Source: Sporosarcina sp. JAI121 (GTDB lineage Bacteria > Bacillota > Bacilli > Bacillales_A > Planococcaceae). From it: a DNA stretch of 64,000 nt. Both the position numbers and the translations under genes were made by a program. The notes beneath the pieces are model-generated. The model had not been told where the DNA came from and made no database searches. It saw only the letters and a list, made by a program, of their open reading frames with translations. The stretch is from positions 1,131,136 to 1,195,135 of the forward strand of contig NZ_JACCCL010000001.1 in assembly GCF_013408665.1 (NCBI RefSeq). Reading direction: 5' to 3'. Of this stretch, positions 1 through 9,507 are shown one piece after another; the stretch's first letter is position 1; each line of letters opens with the position of its first letter.

Positions 1-573
1 TTACCTAATAAAATTACAGTATCGCGTGTGCTGCTAATTCCAGTTTTCATGGTTTTCATGCTTATCGATTTTAAAATGGGTACGATTGCCATAGGCGGCA
101 CTGAAATGATGAAAGAACATCTAATTGGCGGTTTGATTTTTATCATCGCCTCCATAACGGACTGGCTCGACGGCTATATCGCGCGAAAAAGAAACCTCGT
201 CACGAATATGGGGAAATTTCTAGATCCGCTTGCTGATAAATTGCTCGTTTCCGCAGCACTTATCATTCTTGTCGAACTTGGACTGGCACCTTCTTGGATT
301 GTTATCGTCATCATCAGCCGTGAATTCGCCGTGACGGGATTAAGGCTGATCCTTGCAGGCGGCGGTGAAGTCGTGGCGGCCAATCAACTCGGAAAAATCA
401 AGACGACTGCTCAAATTTTGGCGATTGCGTCTTTGTTGTTGCATAATATATTTTTCGAATCAATCGGTGTGCCGTTCGGTATGATTATGCTTTACATTGC
501 ACTCGTATTTACAATTTGGTCAGGTTTCGACTACTTCTACAAAAACAGACGTGTACTGCTTGATTCGATGTAA
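1..573 (+). CDS. pgsA: CDP-diacylglycerol--glycerol-3-phosphate 3-phosphatidyltransferase (5' end cut by window edge)
   Basis: Makes phosphatidylglycerol phosphate from CDP-diacylglycerol and glycerol-3-phosphate in the cytoplasmic membrane, the first committed step to phosphatidylglycerol and cardiolipin. The frame is open from base 1 ([14 protein letters not shown]), which matches the N-terminus of Bacillus PgsA, so only about two to four codons lie outside the window. The CDP-alcohol phosphotransferase signature D-x2-DG-x2-AR-x8-G-x3-D-x3-D is complete ([12 protein letters not shown] followed by [10 protein letters not shown]). Several hydrophobic segments follow, as expected for an integral membrane enzyme. 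The gene lies 14 nt upstream of cinA, the usual pgsA-cinA-recA order of Bacillales. Confidence 0.97.
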   Translation, partial: LPNKITVSRVLLIPVFMVFMLIDFKMGTIAIGGTEMMKEHLIGGLIFIIASITDWLDGYIARKRNLVTNMGKFLDPLADKLLVSAALIILVELGLAPSWIVIVIISREFAVTGLRLILAGGGEVVAANQLGKIKTTAQILAIASLLLHNIFFESIGVPFGMIMLYIALVFTIWSGFDYFYKNRRVLLDSM

Positions 574-587
574 GGGGATGGGATATT

Positions 588-1835
588 GTGAAAGCGGAAA
601 TCATTGCGATAGGTTCCGAGTTACTTCTCGGTCAAATTACGAATACAAATGCAAAATTCATCTCGTTGAAACTTGCGGAAATAGGCGTTGATGTTCATTA
701 TCAGACAGTCGTCGGAGACAATCCGGACCGTTTGGATGAAGTAATTGAAATTGCAAGAAAACGTGCAGATATCCTTATTTTCACCGGAGGACTTGGACCG
801 ACGAAAGATGATATGACGAAAGAAACGATCGTGAAGCATATCGGTACAACGCTGGTCAGCGATGACGAAGCCCTCCTTTATATCCAGCAGTACTTTGAAC
901 GCAGCGGCAGGGTGATGACAGAAAATAATAAGAAACAAGCGCTGGTCTTTAAAGGCGCGAAAGTTCTTCCGAACAGAAAAGGGATGGCACCGGGGATGGC
1001 TGTGGAAAAGGATGGCGTACGGTATATTCTGCTGCCGGGTCCACCGCATGAAATGGAGCCGATGTTCACGGATGAGGCGATTCCCTACTTGTTAGGCGCT
1101 ACCGGGAAACAGGAAGTCATCACTTCCCGGGTCCTGAAGTTTTATGGCATAGGCGAGGCGGAGCTTGAACATCGCATCCAGCCCATTTTGGAAAAACAGA
1201 CGAATCCGACAGTGGCTCCACTTGCGACAGCCGATGCAGTGACATTGCGCATCACTGCCAAAGCAAAATCGACAGATGCGGCATTACAGCTGATTGTTCC
1301 TGTAGAACAGGAAATTCGGGCGGTTGTCGGTGAGTACATCTATGGAACGGACGACGATACATTATCATCCAAAGCTGCGGAACTTCTTATTAAGAATGGC
1401 TGGACGATAGCGGCTGCTGAAAGTTTGACGGCAGGCCTATTCATGGCGGAACTGGCCGGCGAACCGGGAATCAGTGCGTCACTTGAAGGCGGCGTTGTCG
1501 TTTATAACGAGAAGGCGAAAATTGAACAACTAGGCGTGGAAGGGGCACTGCTTGAGGAATATGGAGTAGTTAGTGCGGAATGTGCAGCATCTCTAGCGGA
1601 CAACGTAAAAAGGATGTTCGGGTCTGATATAGGAATCGGTCTCACAGGTGCGGCAGGACCGGATCCACATGATGGAAAACCGGTCGGTACTGTATGGATC
1701 GGCATCAGTTCTATGAATGCGGAAACTGAAACTCATAAATTATTGTTGTCAGGTTCAAGAAATGCAAACCGTCTTCGATCGGCAAGATTTGCACTCTATT
1801 ATCTCATAAAATACTTGAACGCCAAAGAAAGCTGA
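588..1835 (+). CDS. cinA: CinA, competence/damage-inducible protein with nicotinamide-nucleotide amidase domain
   Basis: 415 residues with two domains. The N-terminal molybdopterin-binding-like domain carries GSELLLGQITNTNA and FTGGLGPTKDDMTKE. The C-terminal CinA domain (about residues 255-410) carries AAAESLTAGLF and LTGAAGPDP. In other bacteria the C-terminal domain deamidates nicotinamide mononucleotide, and in several Gram-positives CinA accompanies RecA at competence. The start is GTG at 588 behind AAGGGGATGG, 14 nt after pgsA. A 180-nt gap with its own SOS promoter separates it from recA, so recA can be expressed alone or by read-through. Confidence 0.95.
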   Translation: MKAEIIAIGSELLLGQITNTNAKFISLKLAEIGVDVHYQTVVGDNPDRLDEVIEIARKRADILIFTGGLGPTKDDMTKETIVKHIGTTLVSDDEALLYIQQYFERSGRVMTENNKKQALVFKGAKVLPNRKGMAPGMAVEKDGVRYILLPGPPHEMEPMFTDEAIPYLLGATGKQEVITSRVLKFYGIGEAELEHRIQPILEKQTNPTVAPLATADAVTLRITAKAKSTDAALQLIVPVEQEIRAVVGEYIYGTDDDTLSSKAAELLIKNGWTIAAAESLTAGLFMAELAGEPGISASLEGGVVVYNEKAKIEQLGVEGALLEEYGVVSAECAASLADNVKRMFGSDIGIGLTGAAGPDPHDGKPVGTVWIGISSMNAETETHKLLLSGSRNANRLRSARFALYYLIKYLNAKES

Positions 1836-1918
1836 AATTGAAGTTTCAACCGATTTCTCACTTAAAAGCGTATTTTCCTTCTTATTCTCATTTAAAATCT
1901 GTTTTCCGGAAAAATAAA

Positions 1919-1932
1919 CGAATAAATGTTCG
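1919..1932 (+). promoter_or_regulatory. LexA (SOS) box upstream of recA
   Basis: CGAATAAATGTTCG matches 12 of 14 bases of the Bacillus SOS box CGAACATATGTTCG. It lies 8 bp upstream of the recA -35 hexamer, where bound LexA could block RNA polymerase. LexA is encoded at 22232-22852. Confidence 0.85.
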
Positions 1933-1940
1933 CTTATTTA

Positions 1941-1969
1941 TTGAGTATTTCTCAATAAAGGAGTATAGT
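1941..1969 (+). promoter_or_regulatory. Sigma-A-type promoter of recA
   Basis: TTGAGT (1941-1946), a 17-nt spacer, then TATAGT (1964-1969). It sits directly downstream of the LexA box and 46 nt upstream of the recA start codon. Confidence 0.7.
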
Positions 1970-2015
1970 AGAGATAGTAAGAAAAACAGAACATCATCTT
2001 TAGGGAGGAAATACA

Positions 2016-3074
2016 TTGAGCGATCGTAAAGCAGCATTAGATATGGCGTTGAAACAAATTGAAAAGCAATTCGGCAAAGGGTCCATTATGAAATTGGGGG
2101 AAAAAACGAGTCTGGAATATTCCACCTCTTCGACAGGCTCCCTGGCACTTGACGCCGCGCTCGGCATAGGCGGATATCCACGCGGTCGTGTCATTGAAAT
2201 ATACGGACCTGAAAGTTCAGGTAAAACGACGGTTGCCCTTCATGCCATTGCAGAAGTACAGGCAGCGGGCGGAACAGCGGCTTTCATTGATGCCGAACAT
2301 GCGCTTGACCCGATTTACGCGCGTAAATTAGGTGTTAATATCGATGAATTACTGCTTTCCCAGCCTGATACGGGAGAGCAAGCGCTTGAAATCGCTGAAG
2401 CGCTTGTACGAAGCGGTGCGGTTGATATTTTCGTAGTCGACTCCGTCGCAGCACTCGTACCAAAAGCGGAAATTGAAGGGGAGATGGGTGATTCGCACAT
2501 TGGATTGCAAGCCCGTCTAATGTCACAAGCATTACGTAAGCTTTCGGGTGCCATTAATAAATCCAACACGATTGCCATCTTCATCAACCAAATCCGTGAA
2601 AAAGTCGGTGTTATGTTCGGAAGCCCGGAAGTCACACCTGGTGGACGTGCGTTGAAATTCTACTCTTCCGTGCGCTTAGATGTACGACGCGGGGAAGCCA
2701 TCAAGCAAGGCAATGATATGGTGGGGAATAAAACACGGATCCGCGTTGTTAAAAATAAGGTTGCGCCGCCGTTCAAAACAGCGGAAGTCGATATTATGTA
2801 CGGTGAAGGAATCTCCAGAGAAGGAGAAATCATCGATCTTGGTGCCGAAGCCGAAGTCGTTCAAAAAAGTGGATCATGGTATTCATATGAAGGGGAACGA
2901 CTTGGACAAGGACGGGAGAATTCGAAACAATTCCTGAAAGAGAATCCGGATATCCGTGCAGAAATCGCCAACAAAATCCGTGAATCATATGGACTTGCAA
3001 GTTCAACCTACGTCATTGGTGCTCATGAGGTAGACGACGAAGAAGAGCTGGATCTTCTGCTTGAAAAAGAATAA
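2016..3074 (+). CDS. recA: Recombinase RecA
   Basis: 352 residues, close to the usual Bacillus length. RecA forms filaments on single-stranded DNA, drives strand exchange, and as co-protease triggers self-cleavage of LexA. Walker A is GPESSGKTT (about 64-72), Walker B is [11 protein letters not shown], and the L1/L2 region and [12 protein letters not shown] are conserved. The C-terminal tail is acidic ([13 protein letters not shown]). The start is TTG at 2016, chosen because AGGGAGG lies at 2002-2008 and the product then begins MSDRKAALD as in relatives. It is controlled by its own SOS promoter. Confidence 0.98.
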   Translation: MSDRKAALDMALKQIEKQFGKGSIMKLGEKTSLEYSTSSTGSLALDAALGIGGYPRGRVIEIYGPESSGKTTVALHAIAEVQAAGGTAAFIDAEHALDPIYARKLGVNIDELLLSQPDTGEQALEIAEALVRSGAVDIFVVDSVAALVPKAEIEGEMGDSHIGLQARLMSQALRKLSGAINKSNTIAIFINQIREKVGVMFGSPEVTPGGRALKFYSSVRLDVRRGEAIKQGNDMVGNKTRIRVVKNKVAPPFKTAEVDIMYGEGISREGEIIDLGAEAEVVQKSGSWYSYEGERLGQGRENSKQFLKENPDIRAEIANKIRESYGLASSTYVIGAHEVDDEEELDLLLEKE

Positions 3075-3078
3075 GGTT

Positions 3079-3122
3079 TCAAGAACCGGTCTGTCCCGCA
3101 AGTGGGGCATGATCGGTTTTTT
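3079..3122 (+). terminator. Rho-independent terminator after recA
   Basis: Starts at the 3' end of recA: AACCGGTC pairs with GATCGGTT (one G-T), with an inner CCC/GGG stem, followed by a run of seven Ts. Confidence 0.8.
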
Positions 3123-3370
3123 TATGTGAACAGCTGGATAACCTAAAAAGGAATTCTGAACGCACCTAAAATGAAAGTGCTCGATTTGTTAATGCACATA
3201 ATACACGTTCCGGCGCTTTGTGGATGCCTCCCGCGATAACATGAAAGGCGCCTTCGCTAGTTTTTTCTAGGTATTTTAAATACACTGATAAAGTTCACAA
3301 TTATAGTCTGGACTTAGCATTGTCCATAATACATGCTTCGCCTGCTATGCGGATGCAACTCAGAAATAAT
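3123..3370. other. Intergenic DNA with a shortened inverted copy of repeat family A
   Basis: No gene is seen. At 3212-3258 the sequence CGGCGCTTTGTGGATGCC, followed by CTCCCGCGATAA and then AAAGGCGCCTTCGCT, corresponds to the two outer arms of family A on the minus strand with the central hairpin deleted. The rest is low-complexity intergenic DNA. Confidence 0.5.
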
Positions 3371-4250
3371 CAGTGCAGGCGCCTCACAGGGGTAGCCGAA
3401 GCCATAAGACTGACGACAAAGTTGTCCGGCTTAGGGGGGGGCACTGAAAAAGTCCGATCTCCTTCAATCCCGTTGATTTCCGTTCCGAGCGGACGCTTTC
3501 CACGGGCACGGCTTCAGCCAATCGAACAGCGAAGGGTTCGATTTGCCGTATTTCTGCGTTCTTGGCAGAAATTAAGGCATTCTTCCCCGTGCTCCCAACG
3601 CTAACGCTTTTGGTCGCAAAAGCCGTTCTTCGTGACGGCTTTTCCAGCGGGGTCTTCAGCTCGCGCTGTTCCCGCTGGAGTCGCTGCTCTACACTACAAT
3701 CAACTAGTTCTTACTATAAAAAAGAACTTTTTCAGTGGCTTGGCTTAGGGCGAGAGGCATCCCCGAGCGCCGAAGCGTGTATTACGGAAACCCCTTATCC
3801 TCCCAAATAATAGTGAACGTAAATATTCTCAGTACCTCCAACATACCTGCGAAATACCAGCGAAGGCGCCTCAAAGGGGTCGCCGAAGCCATAAGACTGA
3901 CGACGAAGTTGTCCGGCTTAGGGCGAGAGGCATCCCCAAGCGCCGCAGCGTGTATTACGGGAGCTCCTTATTTCACTCTATAAAAGTAAAAGTAATTTTT
4001 CTCAGTAGCTCCAATCTACCTAAGAAAAACCAGCGAAGGCGCCTCAAAGGGGTAGCCGAAGCCATAAGACTGACGACAAAGTTGTCCGGCTTAGGGCGAG
4101 AGGCATCCCCAAGCGCCGCAGCGTGTATTACGGAAACTCCTTATCCCACTCAATAATAGTGGACATGTACATTCTCAGCACCCCAACATACCTGCAGAAT
4201 ACCAGCGAAGGCGTACCAAAGCGCCGAAGTGGACTTGAAGGAATTCTTTA
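3371..4250. repeat. Tandem array of repeat family A (about 172-bp units)
   Basis: Four units start with CAG(C/T)G(A/C)AGGCG at 3371, 3858, 4031 and 4203. Units 2 and 3 are spaced 173 and 172 bp. Unit 1 is longer by about 315 bp because a family B element is inserted in it, and unit 4 is degenerate. Each full unit holds about 100 bp that can fold on itself: GGCGCC pairs with AGCGCC, GGGGTAGCC with GGCATCCCC, and GCCATAAG with CTTAGGGC. Linkers such as ATTCTCAGTACCTCCAACAT also repeat. Short open frames across the array read repeated peptides and are not believed to be genes. Other copies lie at 26916-27190 and 34071-34160. Confidence 0.85.
3437..3741. mobile_element. MITE-like element, family B copy 1, inserted in a family A repeat
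   Basis: A 305-bp non-coding segment bounded by perfect 12-bp inverted repeats: CACTGAAAAAGT at 3442-3453 and ACTTTTTCAGTG at 3726-3737. It splits a family A unit. The 9-bp sequence GGCTTAGGG occurs on both sides (3428-3436 and 3742-3750), which could be a target-site duplication. No transposase is encoded. The inside contains GGACGCTTTCCACGGGC-type sequence. A longer relative (402 bp) is at 26514-26915. The ends recall DDE-type insertion sequences, but I cannot name the parent family. Confidence 0.7.
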
Positions 4251-4325
4251 TTTCAAATTAATAGATTAAAAGCGGTGAACAGGCGGAATCTCTTCTAATA
4301 ATGCAGTGCAAAGACTCGTGTATCC

Positions 4326-4354
4326 TTGACATGTCAAATTTACATAGATACAAT
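4326..4354 (+). promoter_or_regulatory. Sigma-A promoter of rny
   Basis: A perfect TTGACA (4326-4331), a 17-nt spacer and TACAAT (4349-4354), about 105 nt upstream of the rny start. Confidence 0.8.
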
Positions 4355-4459
4355 TAGAATTGTATAATTTCATACCATTGAAATGATTTTGGCAGTATGT
4401 TGTACGTTGATATATGAGCCGACTGAAAATGAAAAGAATAGCAGGAGGAGGTGACCTGG

Positions 4460-6019
4460 ATGTTAGTACAAATGATCATCTTCGCTTTGCTCGGTCTAAT
4501 CGTCGGTGCCGTTGTTACCTATTTCTTTAATAAGAAAGTGAACGATTCAAAAGTGACTGGTGCCAAGAACTCTGCAGAACAAATCGTTGAAGAAGCGAAG
4601 CGTGAAGCGGAATCTCTCAAAAAAGAGGCACTATTGGAAGCGAAGGATGAAACTCACAAACTGAGAATTGAAGCGGAATCAGAGATCCGTGAACGAAGGG
4701 CGGAACTGCAAAAACAAGAAAGCCGTCTTTTGCAACGGGAAGAAAATCATGACCGCAAGGATGAAGCTCTCAATAAAAGAGACGCGGGTCTGGAGCGCAA
4801 AGAAGAAGCGCTTACAGGAAGACAACAGCATATTGAAAAGATGGAACGCAAAGCGGAAGAACTGGTTACGGTTCAGCAGATTGAACTTGAAAAGATATCA
4901 TCACTGACACGGGAAGAGGCGAAAAGGCTCATCCTTAGCGAAGTGGAAAAAGAGCTTGCTACAGATATCGCCGTCATGACGAAGGAATCTGAACAACGCG
5001 CGAAAGAGGAATCGGATAAAAAGTCGCGTGAAATCCTTTCTCTCGCATTACAGCGTTTCGCGGCAGACCATGTTGCCGAAACAACTGTATCGGTAGTAAA
5101 CTTACCGAACGATGAAATGAAAGGCCGTATTATCGGCCGTGAAGGACGTAATATCCGAACGCTCGAAACGTTGACAGGGATCGACTTGATCATCGATGAT
5201 ACACCCGAAGCGGTCATCTTGTCAGGTTTTGATCCGGTGCGTCGTGAAACTGCGCGACTGGCATTGGAAAAACTTGTGGCAGACGGACGTATTCACCCGG
5301 CACGGATTGAAGAGATGGTTGATAAATCAAGACGTGAAGTGGATGAACTAATTCGGGAAACCGGGGAACAAACGACATTCGATATCGGAATTCATAATCT
5401 GCATCCCGATCTTATCAAAATATTGGGCAGATTGCGCTTCCGTACAAGTTATGGACAAAACGTCTTGAAACATTCGACGGAAGTCGCCTATCTTGCAGGA
5501 TTGTTGGCAGCTGAACTTGGCGAAGACGTCACACTTGCGCGACGTGCGGGTCTCCTGCATGATATCGGAAAAGCGATTGACCATGAAGTGGAAGGCAGTC
5601 ACGTCGAAATCGGCGTAGAACTTGCGACGAAGTACAAAGAGCATCCTGTCGTCATCAACAGTATAGCGTCCCATCATGGGGATACTGAAGCGACATCAGT
5701 AATTGCGGTCCTCGTGGCAGCAGCGGATGCATTATCAGCTGCAAGACCGGGAGCACGCAGTGAAACGCTTGAAAACTATATCCGCAGGCTGAAAAAGCTT
5801 GAAGAGATTTCCGAATCATACGAAGGTGTAGAAAAATCATTTGCAATCCAGGCCGGTCGCGAAGTTCGCATTATTGTCCGACCAGATCAGATTGACGACA
5901 TTACAGCCCATCGTCTGGCAAGGGATATCCGGAAAAGGATTGAAGAAGAGCTCGATTATCCGGGACATATCAAAGTAACGGTCATCCGTGAAACACGGGC
6001 GGTCGAATACGCAAAATAA
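4460..6019 (+). CDS. rny: Ribonuclease Y
   Basis: Membrane-anchored endoribonuclease that starts mRNA decay. There is one N-terminal membrane segment (about residues 2-22), a long charged coiled coil (about 30-200), a KH domain with [15 protein letters not shown], then an HD phosphohydrolase domain with the HD pair in [16 protein letters not shown] at 4460 is preferred over GTG at 4451, because GGAGGTGA (4447-4454) would overlap the GTG. This gives 519 residues, the usual length. It is followed by ymdB, as in Bacillus subtilis. Here ricA, whose product forms a complex that modulates RNase Y in B. subtilis, is only 3 kb away. Confidence 0.97.
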   Translation: MLVQMIIFALLGLIVGAVVTYFFNKKVNDSKVTGAKNSAEQIVEEAKREAESLKKEALLEAKDETHKLRIEAESEIRERRAELQKQESRLLQREENHDRKDEALNKRDAGLERKEEALTGRQQHIEKMERKAEELVTVQQIELEKISSLTREEAKRLILSEVEKELATDIAVMTKESEQRAKEESDKKSREILSLALQRFAADHVAETTVSVVNLPNDEMKGRIIGREGRNIRTLETLTGIDLIIDDTPEAVILSGFDPVRRETARLALEKLVADGRIHPARIEEMVDKSRREVDELIRETGEQTTFDIGIHNLHPDLIKILGRLRFRTSYGQNVLKHSTEVAYLAGLLAAELGEDVTLARRAGLLHDIGKAIDHEVEGSHVEIGVELATKYKEHPVVINSIASHHGDTEATSVIAVLVAAADALSAARPGARSETLENYIRRLKKLEEISESYEGVEKSFAIQAGREVRIIVRPDQIDDITAHRLARDIRKRIEEELDYPGHIKVTVIRETRAVEYAK

Positions 6020-6083
6020 CGAAAAAAAGGGGTTTCCGTGATTTCGGTCCGGGGGCTTCTTTTTTATTGGGAGAGATTTTACA

Positions 6084-6881
6084 ATGAAAGTATTATTCAT
6101 CGGAGATATTGTTGGATCACCGGGGCGGGACATGATTTATGACTACTTACCGCGTCTGAAAAGGAAATATGAACCTGATGTCATTATTGCGAACGGGGAA
6201 AATGCTGCTGCGGGCAGAGGAATAACAAAAGCGATTTTTGATGACTTGCTTCGTGCAGGAGTTGATGTTGTGACGATGGGAAATCATACGTGGGACCATA
6301 AAGAGATTTATGATTTCATCGATGAAACGGATTATCTGATCCGTCCCGCAAACTTTTCAGATGAAGCACCTGGTAAAGGGATGACGACGATTTCACGGAA
6401 TGGAGTCACATTATCCATCATTAATTTACACGGACGGACATTTTTACCGCCGCACGGAGACCCGTTTGAAAAAGCGGATGAATTGGTAGCGGAAGCGAAA
6501 GAAATCTCTCCGCTTGTCTTCGTGGATTTTCATGCCGAAGCTACGAGTGAAAAAATAGCGATGGGCTGGCACCTCGACGGAAAAGCATCTGTGGTCGTCG
6601 GAACGCACACGCACGTCCAAACGGCCGATGATCGCATTTTACCAGGTGGGACAGCTTATTTGACAGACGCAGGCATGACGGGGCCTTACGATGAAATATT
6701 AGGTATGAAAAAAGAAGATGTCATTTATCGTTTCCGCACAAATCTGCCTGTCCGTTTTGAAGTTCCTAAATCAGGACGTGCCCAGTTAAATGGTCTATTC
6801 GTCGTACTGGACGATGAAAGTGGGAAAGCCGTTAAAGTTGAACGGGTATCAATTAATGAGGACCGTCCATTCAAAGGATGA
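6084..6881 (+). CDS. ymdB: YmdB, metallophosphoesterase (2',3'-cyclic nucleotide phosphodiesterase)
   Basis: 265 residues, the usual length. The metal-binding motifs of the calcineurin-like fold are present: GDIVGSPGR near the N-terminus, NGENAAAGRG, GNHTWDH, DFHAEATSEK and GTHTHVQTADD. In B. subtilis YmdB hydrolyses cyclic nucleotides and affects the switch between motility and biofilm formation. It follows rny by 64 nt, a T-rich gap that may give partial termination. Confidence 0.95.
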   Translation: MKVLFIGDIVGSPGRDMIYDYLPRLKRKYEPDVIIANGENAAAGRGITKAIFDDLLRAGVDVVTMGNHTWDHKEIYDFIDETDYLIRPANFSDEAPGKGMTTISRNGVTLSIINLHGRTFLPPHGDPFEKADELVAEAKEISPLVFVDFHAEATSEKIAMGWHLDGKASVVVGTHTHVQTADDRILPGGTAYLTDAGMTGPYDEILGMKKEDVIYRFRTNLPVRFEVPKSGRAQLNGLFVVLDDESGKAVKVERVSINEDRPFKG

Positions 6882-6964
6882 TCCGCGTCTAAACAACGCC
6901 TCCGATTCATAGGATGGTTTATGGAGATATCCGTTCCATAGACATCGAAAAATAAGGAGGAATT

Positions 6965-7240
6965 ATGTTGAATCCATTGAAGGTATCATCCCGCTCGAAT
7001 CCGAATTCCGTTGCAGGAGCACTTGTCGCAGTTATCCGGGATCAAGGATATGCAGAAATGCAGGCAGTAGGTGCAGGTGCATTAAATCAAGCCGTAAAAG
7101 CAATTGCGATTGCGCGAGGATTCGTTGCTCCTAGTGGCGGAGATCTCATCTGTGCACCCGCTTTCACTGATATTGAAATTAACGGCGAAGGGCGTACGGC
7201 ATTAAAGTTGCTTGTTGAAAAAAGGCAGCGCAACGTTTAA
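6965..7240 (+). CDS. spoVS: Stage V sporulation protein S
   Basis: 91 residues of the SpoVS (Alba-like, nucleic-acid-binding) family. Conserved blocks are NPNSVAGALVAVIRDQG-type sequence, VGAGALNQAVKAIAIARGF and LICAPAFTDIEI. In B. subtilis it is needed for spore coat and cortex completion and influences sporulation timing. The start ATG at 6965 follows AAGGAGG directly at about 4 nt spacing. The order rny-ymdB-spoVS is conserved in Bacillales. Confidence 0.96.
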   Translation: MLNPLKVSSRSNPNSVAGALVAVIRDQGYAEMQAVGAGALNQAVKAIAIARGFVAPSGGDLICAPAFTDIEINGEGRTALKLLVEKRQRNV

Positions 7241-7257
7241 AACTGAAAAAGTCAAGG

Positions 7258-7289
7258 CCACGGGAAGCATCAAATTCCTGTGGTTTTTT
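7258..7289 (+). terminator. Terminator after spoVS
   Basis: CCACGGGAA pairs with TTCCTGTGG (one G-T) across an 8-nt loop, then six Ts. Confidence 0.85.
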
Positions 7290-7432
7290 AGTTGTTCAGA
7301 TATAAATGCAGATTCTCAACTGTGACAATCAAGCGACAATGCTGCCTCTCCTTGTACAGTCGGTCTACAATTAAGTATAATGAAATCATATGTTTAAATT
7401 CCTAGGGTTTCGTAGGAAAGGGGACAAGTGAA

Positions 7433-8974
7433 ATGAACGAAGAACAGCGCCAGGGCGCGGGACTTTTGAAACCGGATCTTGTAAATCCACCGGAAAAGGA
7501 TTATAGCCGCTATTTCCAAACTGTCTATACGCCGCCTTCGTTGAAGGATGCCAAAAAGCGCGGCAAGGAAGAGATTGCATATCATGACGATTTCGAGATT
7601 GACGAAAGGTTCCGCGGGATGGGAACAAACCGGAAGTTTTTCATAAGGACTTTCGGCTGTCAAATGAACGAACATGATACAGAAGTGATTGCGGGCATTT
7701 TGATAGGCCTGGGTTATGAACCGACAGATATCGTCGCAGAAGCGAATGTTATATTACTCAACACTTGTGCCATCCGAGAAAACGCGGAAAATAAGGTATT
7801 TGGGGAACTGGGCCATTATAAACCGTTGAAACAGAAAAACCCTGATGTTTTAATTGGAGTTTGCGGCTGTATGTCGCAAGAGGAATCAGTCGTCAATAAA
7901 ATATTGAAAACGTATGATCAAGTCGACATGATTTTTGGGACGCATAATATCCATCGACTTCCTAACATACTGCATGAGGCGTACTTATCGAAAGAGATGG
8001 TCATCGATGTATGGTCCAAAGAGGGAGATATCATTGAAAATCTTCCGAAAGTCCGACATGGCAATATCAAGGCGTGGGTGAACATCATGTACGGCTGCGA
8101 TAAGTTCTGTACATATTGCATCGTTCCTTATACACGCGGCAAGGAACGGAGCAGACGGCCTCAGGACATTATCCAGGAGGTTCGACAGCTGGCATCGCAA
8201 GGCTACAAGGAAATAACATTACTCGGTCAGAACGTTAATGCGTATGGAAAAGATTTTGATGACATCGGGTATCGTTTCGGTGATCTGATGGAGGATTTGC
8301 GTAAAATCGATATTCCAAGAATTCGATTTACGACGAGTCATCCCCGGGATTTCGATGACCACCTTATCGAAGTGCTTGCAAAAGGCGGTAATCTTGTCGA
8401 TCATATTCATCTACCAGTTCAATCGGGTTCAAGTGATATTTTAAAAATCATGGCAAGGAAATATACACGTGAACACTATCTCGAACTTGTCCGTAAGATA
8501 AAAGAGGCGATTCCGAACGTTACATTAACGACGGATATCATTGTCGGATTTCCGAATGAGACGGATGAGCAGTTCGAAGAAACGATGTCATTGTACAGGG
8601 AAGTCGGTTTCGATATAGCTTATACGTATATTTATTCACCCAGGGAGGGTACGCCTGCTGCAAAAATGATTGATAATATCCCGATGGAAGTGAAAAAAGA
8701 GCGTTTGCAGCGATTGAACAAACTAGTCAACGATTTATCCGCAGAGGCGATGAAGCCATACAAAGGAAAAATCGTTGAAGTGCTTGTCGAAGGGGAAAGT
8801 AAGCGAAATCCAGAGGTGCTCGCAGGATATACTGAGAAAAACAAACTGGTCAATTTCAAAGCGCCACGATCAGCTATCGGGAAAATCGTAAAAGTGAAAA
8901 TAACAGAGGCAAAAACATGGTCACTCGACGGTGAGTTCATCGGGGTCGTAGAAAAGGAAAAGGTGATGTCATAA
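7433..8974 (+). CDS. miaB: tRNA-2-methylthio-N6-dimethylallyladenosine synthase
   Basis: Radical SAM methylthiotransferase that adds the 2-methylthio group to i6A37 of tRNAs after MiaA (18843-19790) has put on the isopentenyl group. 513 residues: an N-terminal extension typical of Bacillales, the UPF0004 domain with three cluster cysteines ([30 protein letters not shown]), the radical SAM motif CDKFCTYC, and a C-terminal TRAM domain. It starts with ATG at 7433 after AGGAAAGGGG. The stop codon shares one base with the ricA start. Confidence 0.97.
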   Translation: MNEEQRQGAGLLKPDLVNPPEKDYSRYFQTVYTPPSLKDAKKRGKEEIAYHDDFEIDERFRGMGTNRKFFIRTFGCQMNEHDTEVIAGILIGLGYEPTDIVAEANVILLNTCAIRENAENKVFGELGHYKPLKQKNPDVLIGVCGCMSQEESVVNKILKTYDQVDMIFGTHNIHRLPNILHEAYLSKEMVIDVWSKEGDIIENLPKVRHGNIKAWVNIMYGCDKFCTYCIVPYTRGKERSRRPQDIIQEVRQLASQGYKEITLLGQNVNAYGKDFDDIGYRFGDLMEDLRKIDIPRIRFTTSHPRDFDDHLIEVLAKGGNLVDHIHLPVQSGSSDILKIMARKYTREHYLELVRKIKEAIPNVTLTTDIIVGFPNETDEQFEETMSLYREVGFDIAYTYIYSPREGTPAAKMIDNIPMEVKKERLQRLNKLVNDLSAEAMKPYKGKIVEVLVEGESKRNPEVLAGYTEKNKLVNFKAPRSAIGKIVKVKITEAKTWSLDGEFIGVVEKEKVMS

Positions 8975-9405
8975 TGGAAAAGAAATATACTAAAGATGAA
9001 ATAATCGTAAAAGCACGGGAAATCGCAGTAATGATTGCAAATACGGAACAAGTTGAATTTTTCAAGCGTGCGGAAGAACAGATTAATGAAAATCAGAAAA
9101 TCCGTGAAAATATCGCGAGTCTGAAATCATTGCAAAAGCAGGCAGTCAATTTCCAACAGTACGGTAAGGAAAAAGCGTTGAGTATCATTGAAGGGAAAAT
9201 CGAAAAAATACAAAATGATATTGACGAAGTTCCTATCGTTCAGGAATTCAAACAATCACAGTCTGAAGTGAATGATTTGCTCCAACTCGTATCGAACACA
9301 ATCGCTAACACGGTGACAGATGAAATCATCAAAGCGACGGATGGCGATATACAACGTGGGGAAACCGGTTCATATATAAAGAACACGACATATGACAAGC
9401 TATAA
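8974..9405 (+). CDS. ricA: RicA (YmcA), RNase Y-regulating / biofilm and competence regulator
   Basis: 143-residue protein of the YmcA/YlbF family, almost all helical. The body (EQVEFFKRAEEQ, then ASLKSLQKQAVNFQQYGK) is the hallmark of YmcA. In B. subtilis RicA, RicF and RicT form an iron-sulphur complex that stimulates RNase Y and Spo0A phosphorylation. The start overlaps the miaB stop by one base (TAATG), so translation is probably coupled. Confidence 0.93.
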   Translation: MEKKYTKDEIIVKAREIAVMIANTEQVEFFKRAEEQINENQKIRENIASLKSLQKQAVNFQQYGKEKALSIIEGKIEKIQNDIDEVPIVQEFKQSQSEVNDLLQLVSNTIANTVTDEIIKATDGDIQRGETGSYIKNTTYDKL

Positions 9406-9416
9406 TCCATTATACC

Positions 9417-9450
9417 AATCGGCGGAAATAAATTTTCTGCCGATTTTTTT
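9417..9450 (+). terminator. Terminator after ricA
   Basis: ATCGGCGGAAA pairs with TTTCTGCCGAT (one G-T), followed by seven Ts. Confidence 0.9.
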
Positions 9451-9507
9451 CACTCTCTGGGCTTCTGTTGCATAGAATGGATTGAAGCGAATGGAGGAGG
9501 AGTTAAA

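Noticed and set aside
3735-4156. Frames of 68-82 codons with repeated GVAEAIRLTTKLSGLGREASPS peptides
   Set aside because: They are translations of the family A repeat; the same peptide appears wherever the repeat occurs, without starts or ribosome-binding sites that are conserved.
4451-4462. GTG 4451 as rny start
   Set aside because: It lies inside the Shine-Dalgarno sequence; ATG 4460 has correct spacing and the usual N-terminus.
6020-6083. Terminator between rny and ymdB
   Set aside because: A T-run is present but the stem pairs poorly; it may allow read-through, so it was not called.
9450-9490. Sigma-E promoter for cotE (CATAGAAT)
   Set aside because: A -10-like CATAGAAT is present, but no matching -35 could be identified at the proper distance.
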